From assembly GCA_016710165.1 (NCBI GenBank), contig JADJLJ010000001.1, positions 744,001-808,000 of the forward strand: a DNA stretch of 64,000 nt, written 5' to 3'. The notes beneath the pieces were generated by a model. It had not been told where the DNA came from. It saw nothing but the letters and a program-made list of their open reading frames with translations, and made no database searches. Position numbers and translations under genes: made by a program. The stretch comes from Chitinophagaceae bacterium. GTDB lineage: Bacteria > Bacteroidota > Bacteroidia > Chitinophagales > Chitinophagaceae. Below, piece by piece: positions 61,212 through 64,000 of this stretch. The stretch's first letter is position 1, and each line of letters starts with the position of its first letter.

Positions 61212-62195
61212 ATGGCAAAAAAAGTAACAAAAATAGGCGTGCTTACTTCCGGTGGCGACAGCCCGGGTATGAATGCCTGCATAAGGGCAGTTGTGCGTAC
61301 AGGCATTTTCCACGGCCTCGAAGTGTATGGCATCATGCGGGGTTATAGTGGTATGGTGGAAGACGACATCGTTCATATGGAAAGCCGCAGCGTGGCCAAC
61401 ATCATCCAGCGGGGAGGCACCATTTTGAAGACCTCCCGTTGCAAGGATTTCTTTGAACACGAAGGAAGAAAAAGGGCTTATGAGAATTTAAAGAAAAGGG
61501 GCATCAACGGACTGGTGATCGTTGGCGGGGATGGCAGTTTCCGGGGGGCACAGATATTCAGCAATGAATTTGACATACCCTGTATCGGGTTGCCCGGTAC
61601 CATCGACAAGGATATTGCCGGCACCGATTTCACCATTGGTTTTGATACCGCTGTGAATACGGCTGTGGAGGCGATCGATAAGATACGCGACACGGCAGAA
61701 GCGCACGACCGTCTTTTTATCATTGAAGTGATGGGCCGGGATGCCGGTTACATCGCATTGCACAGCGGCATTGCCACCGGTGCAGAGAACATACTGATAC
61801 CCGAACGCAAAACAGAGATCGACAAGATCGTTGCCCAGCTGCAGGAAAAGGAAAGGCGCCATAAACTGGTTAACCTGATCGTGGTTGCCGAGGGGGATGA
61901 ATTCGGCGGCGGCAATGAAGTGGCCAAAGTGATCAAATCCCGCCTGCCCTTGCTGGAAGTACGTGTTTGTATCCTCGGGCACATACAAAGAGGCGGTTCA
62001 CCCAGTTGTATGGACCGGCTTATTGCCAGCCGCATGGGCTACCACGCCGTGGAATCGCTGGTGGAGGGAAGGCACAATGTTTTCATCGGTATCGTAAACA
62101 ACAAAATAAATTACATTCCACTGGATGAAGCGGTGAAGAAAAAACAACGCATCAGTGAGGAATGGCTGAAGATCGTGAAGATACTGGCAACGTAA
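61212..62195 (+). CDS. pfkA: ATP-dependent 6-phosphofructokinase
   Basis: It phosphorylates fructose 6-phosphate. GVLTSGGDSPGMNACIRAVV (phosphate loop), VIVGGDGSFRGA (ATP site), PGTIDKDIAGTDFTIGFDTA with the catalytic Asp of TIDxD, and MGRDAGYIAL are present. The length of 327 is the short bacterial form. Effector-site residues (RGGSPSCMDR region) suggest tetrameric control. It is followed by pyk, so both irreversible steps of glycolysis lie together. Confidence 0.95.
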   Translation: MAKKVTKIGVLTSGGDSPGMNACIRAVVRTGIFHGLEVYGIMRGYSGMVEDDIVHMESRSVANIIQRGGTILKTSRCKDFFEHEGRKRAYENLKKRGINGLVIVGGDGSFRGAQIFSNEFDIPCIGLPGTIDKDIAGTDFTIGFDTAVNTAVEAIDKIRDTAEAHDRLFIIEVMGRDAGYIALHSGIATGAENILIPERKTEIDKIVAQLQEKERRHKLVNLIVVAEGDEFGGGNEVAKVIKSRLPLLEVRVCILGHIQRGGSPSCMDRLIASRMGYHAVESLVEGRHNVFIGIVNNKINYIPLDEAVKKKQRISEEWLKIVKILAT

Positions 62196-62199
62196 CGAA

Positions 62200-62333
62200 A
62201 AGCCGATACGGGATGCAAGATCACGGATATGTTCGCTTTGTTATCCTGCATCCCGTATCCTGTATCCTGTATCCTGTATCTTGCATCCGGTATCCTGAAT
62301 CCTGTATCCTGAATCAAATTAAATCAAGCATCA
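62200..62333. repeat. 7-bp inverted array (GGATACA family)
   Basis: CGATACGG GATGCAAGATCACGG on the left, then TGCATCC TGTATCC TGTATCC TGTATCT TGCATCC type units on the right, up to GAATCC repeats at 62325. It separates pfkA and pyk. Confidence 0.9.
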
Positions 62334-62338
62334 ACTAA

Positions 62339-63828
62339 ATGAGCAAACACCTAGCTAAGTACCTGCACCAGCAGATGGATAAGGAAGCCGGCATTACCCA
62401 CTCACAAAAAAGGACCAAAATCGTAGCCACGGTTGGCCCGGCGTGTGAGGCCCCTGAAAAACTGCTTGAACTGGCCCGCGCAGGCGCCAATGTTTTCCGG
62501 CTCAATTTTTCCCACGGCACACAAGACAACAAGAAAGAGATCATTGAACGCATCCGCACGATCAACAAATCGCAGCCTTATAATATTGCCATACTGGCCG
62601 ACCTGCAGGGCCCGAAATTACGGGTGGGTGAACTGGAGAACGGGGAGATAGAACTGGTGGAAGGAAATGACCTCATCATGACCACCGAAAAATGACCGGC
62701 AACCAGTCAAAGGTCTATGTCTCCTACCCGCACCTTACCAAGGATGTGAAAGTGGACGAACGCATTTTCCTGGATGACGGCAAGATGGAAGTGAAGGTAA
62801 AGAAGATCCTCAACGACAAAGAGATACTGGTAAGCATCACCCTCGGTGGTCAGTTGCTTCAGAAAAAAGGAGTTAACCTGCCCGATTCGGAACTGACCAT
62901 GCCTTCTATGACCGAAAAGGATTTCGCCGACCTGGATTTCATCATTGAACAGAACCTGGATTGGGTGGCGCTGTCTTTTGTACGCAAGCCAAAAGACATC
63001 ATCGAACTGAAGAAGATCATCAAAAAGCGCATCAGCAAAATAAAAGTCATCGCCAAGATCGAAATGCCGGAGGCGTTGAAGAACATCCGGGATATCATTG
63101 TGGAGAGCGACGGCATCATGGTGGCCCGTGGCGACCTGGGTGTTGAATTACCCGTTGAACAGGTGCCCATCATCCAGAAAGAGGTCATCCGCAAGTGCAT
63201 GCACCGGGCCAAACCGGTGATCGTGGCCACGCAGATGATGGAGAGCATGATGGACCGCACCAAACCAAACCGCAGTGAAGTGACCGATGTAGCCAATGCG
63301 GTGCTGGAAGGCGCCGACGCCGTGATGCTGAGTGGCGAAACGGCCATGGGCGAATACCCGACACTTGTTGTGGAGACCATGAGCAAGATAATCATGGAGG
63401 TGGAGAACAATGTATATGATTACAACCGCGACGATATCCTGTCGCCGCAACCCCACTCCCCTTCTTTCTTAAGTGATGCCATTTGTTACAGCGCCTGCAA
63501 ACTGGCACATGATACCAATGCCAGCGCCCTGATCGGTATGACGCAGAGTGGGTACACCGCTTTCATGCTCAGCAGCTACCGTCCCAAATCGCCCCTGTAT
63601 ATATTCAGCAAGGAAAAGTCGCTGATCGGGCAGCTGAGCTTAAGCTGGGGCGTTCGTGCCTTTTTTTACGACGAAGAAGAAAGCCTGGATGATATCCTGT
63701 TTGACCAGATAAATATTCTGAAAGAGCGTGGTTTCTTAAAGACCGGCGACGTGGTGGTGAATACGGGAAGCACGCCGGTTGAGTTGCACCTGCCGACGAA
63801 TGTGGTGAAGGTTTCAATGGTGGAATAA
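62339..63828 (+). CDS. pyk: Pyruvate kinase, frameshifted
   Basis: It makes pyruvate and ATP from phosphoenolpyruvate. The first part has KIVATVGPACEAPEKL and LADLQGPKLRVGEL; the second has LDFIIEQNLDWVALSFVRKP, VIAKIEMPEAL with the catalytic Lys, MVARGDLGVELP and VATQMMESM. The first frame ends at 62695 in TTEK*, the second begins at the overlapping ATG 62692; adding one A to the A5 run (62687-62692) gives an unbroken 496-residue protein. The join falls at the entry to the B (lid) domain. Sequencing error is the simplest cause; a two-piece enzyme through ATGA coupling is less likely. Confidence 0.85.
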
Positions 63829-63945
63829 CGTTCTGACGTTTAAGTCGTTTCAATCGTTGCAGCGTTGGTACCTAACGATAAAACGACCTAAACGATTGAA
63901 ACGATCCCAACGATTGAAACGACTTAAACGTCTGAAACAATATTA
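63828..63945. repeat. 9-bp inverted array (CGTTnnnnn / AAACGnnnn)
   Basis: CGTTTAAGT CGTTTCAAT CGTTGCAG units, then after GGTACC-like sequence the inverted AAACGATTG AAACGATCC CAACGATTG AAACGACTT AAACGTCTG. It follows pyk and is the same family as 57290-57445. Confidence 0.9.
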
Positions 63946-64000
63946 TTCCCAGCTACAAATAATAACTGCCGCTATGATATTCCCAACGATCGCATACCCT
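63946..64000. other. End of window, no feature seen
   Basis: The last 55 bases show no repeat and no recognisable start of a gene. Confidence 0.4.

Overview
The window reads as chromosomal DNA of a Bacteroidota bacterium, most likely a member of Chitinophagaceae or a near relative. This rests on many short secreted lipoproteins with a Cys near residue 20, on DUF2279, SHOCT, ORF6N and TlpA/DUF4369 family proteins, on start regions that mostly lack a strong Shine-Dalgarno, and on several exact copies of the Bacteroidota -7 promoter box TAnnTTTG. The gene content is mostly housekeeping plus small exported proteins. There is no prophage, integrase, CRISPR array, rRNA or tRNA that I can recognise.

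Layout. 0.1-11.1 kb: envelope proteins (DUF2279, PQQ-type propeller, beta-barrel-like protein), a PRPP-dependent phosphoribosyltransferase, a membrane Fe-S protein, a GH18 hydrolase and small secreted proteins. 11.3-20.6 kb: valS, an Lrp/AsnC regulator divergent from S-adenosylhomocysteine hydrolase, a GH27 alpha-galactosidase and pdxJ. 20.8-29.8 kb, minus strand: a complete tryptophan operon in the order trpL-trpE-trpG-trpD-trpC-trpF-(GNAT)-trpB-(lipoprotein)-trpA, followed by a TlpA-like thioredoxin. It is preceded by a leader peptide with three consecutive Trp codons and an attenuator. 29.9-44.2 kb: acetyltransferase, NAD(P)-binding protein, S9 peptidase, secreted unknowns, a fasciclin protein, a dipeptide epimerase, a CBM20/GH77 amylomaltase and an outer-membrane protein. 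44.3-50 kb: small lipoproteins, a broken ORF6N gene, GNAT, DUF1801 and DUF1569 proteins. 50.1-53.3 kb: a repeat-rich, AT-richer island with two small exported proteins and a HEPN-like protein. 53.4-63.8 kb: dnaK, cupin, GtrA, ABC-F, argS, pfkA and pyk.

The strongest unexplained signal is the density and variety of short-period repeats. At least seven unrelated 7-bp units, plus 8-, 9- and 17-bp units and several GC-rich palindromes, sit at gene ends. They are often arranged as two arms around a centre, so the transcript could fold into a hairpin. Several have entered coding sequence in frame (valS three times, trpE, argS, the DUF2279 gene, and the ends of trpG, gtrA and the cupin gene), and one has destroyed an ORF6N gene. 

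Four genes (argS, pyk, the secreted Cys-rich duplicated protein at 33.5 kb and the alpha/beta hydrolase at 34.4 kb) each need a single-base correction to restore one reading frame, three or four of them in short homopolymers. Consensus sequencing error is the simplest explanation for these, and should be excluded before any biology is read into them.
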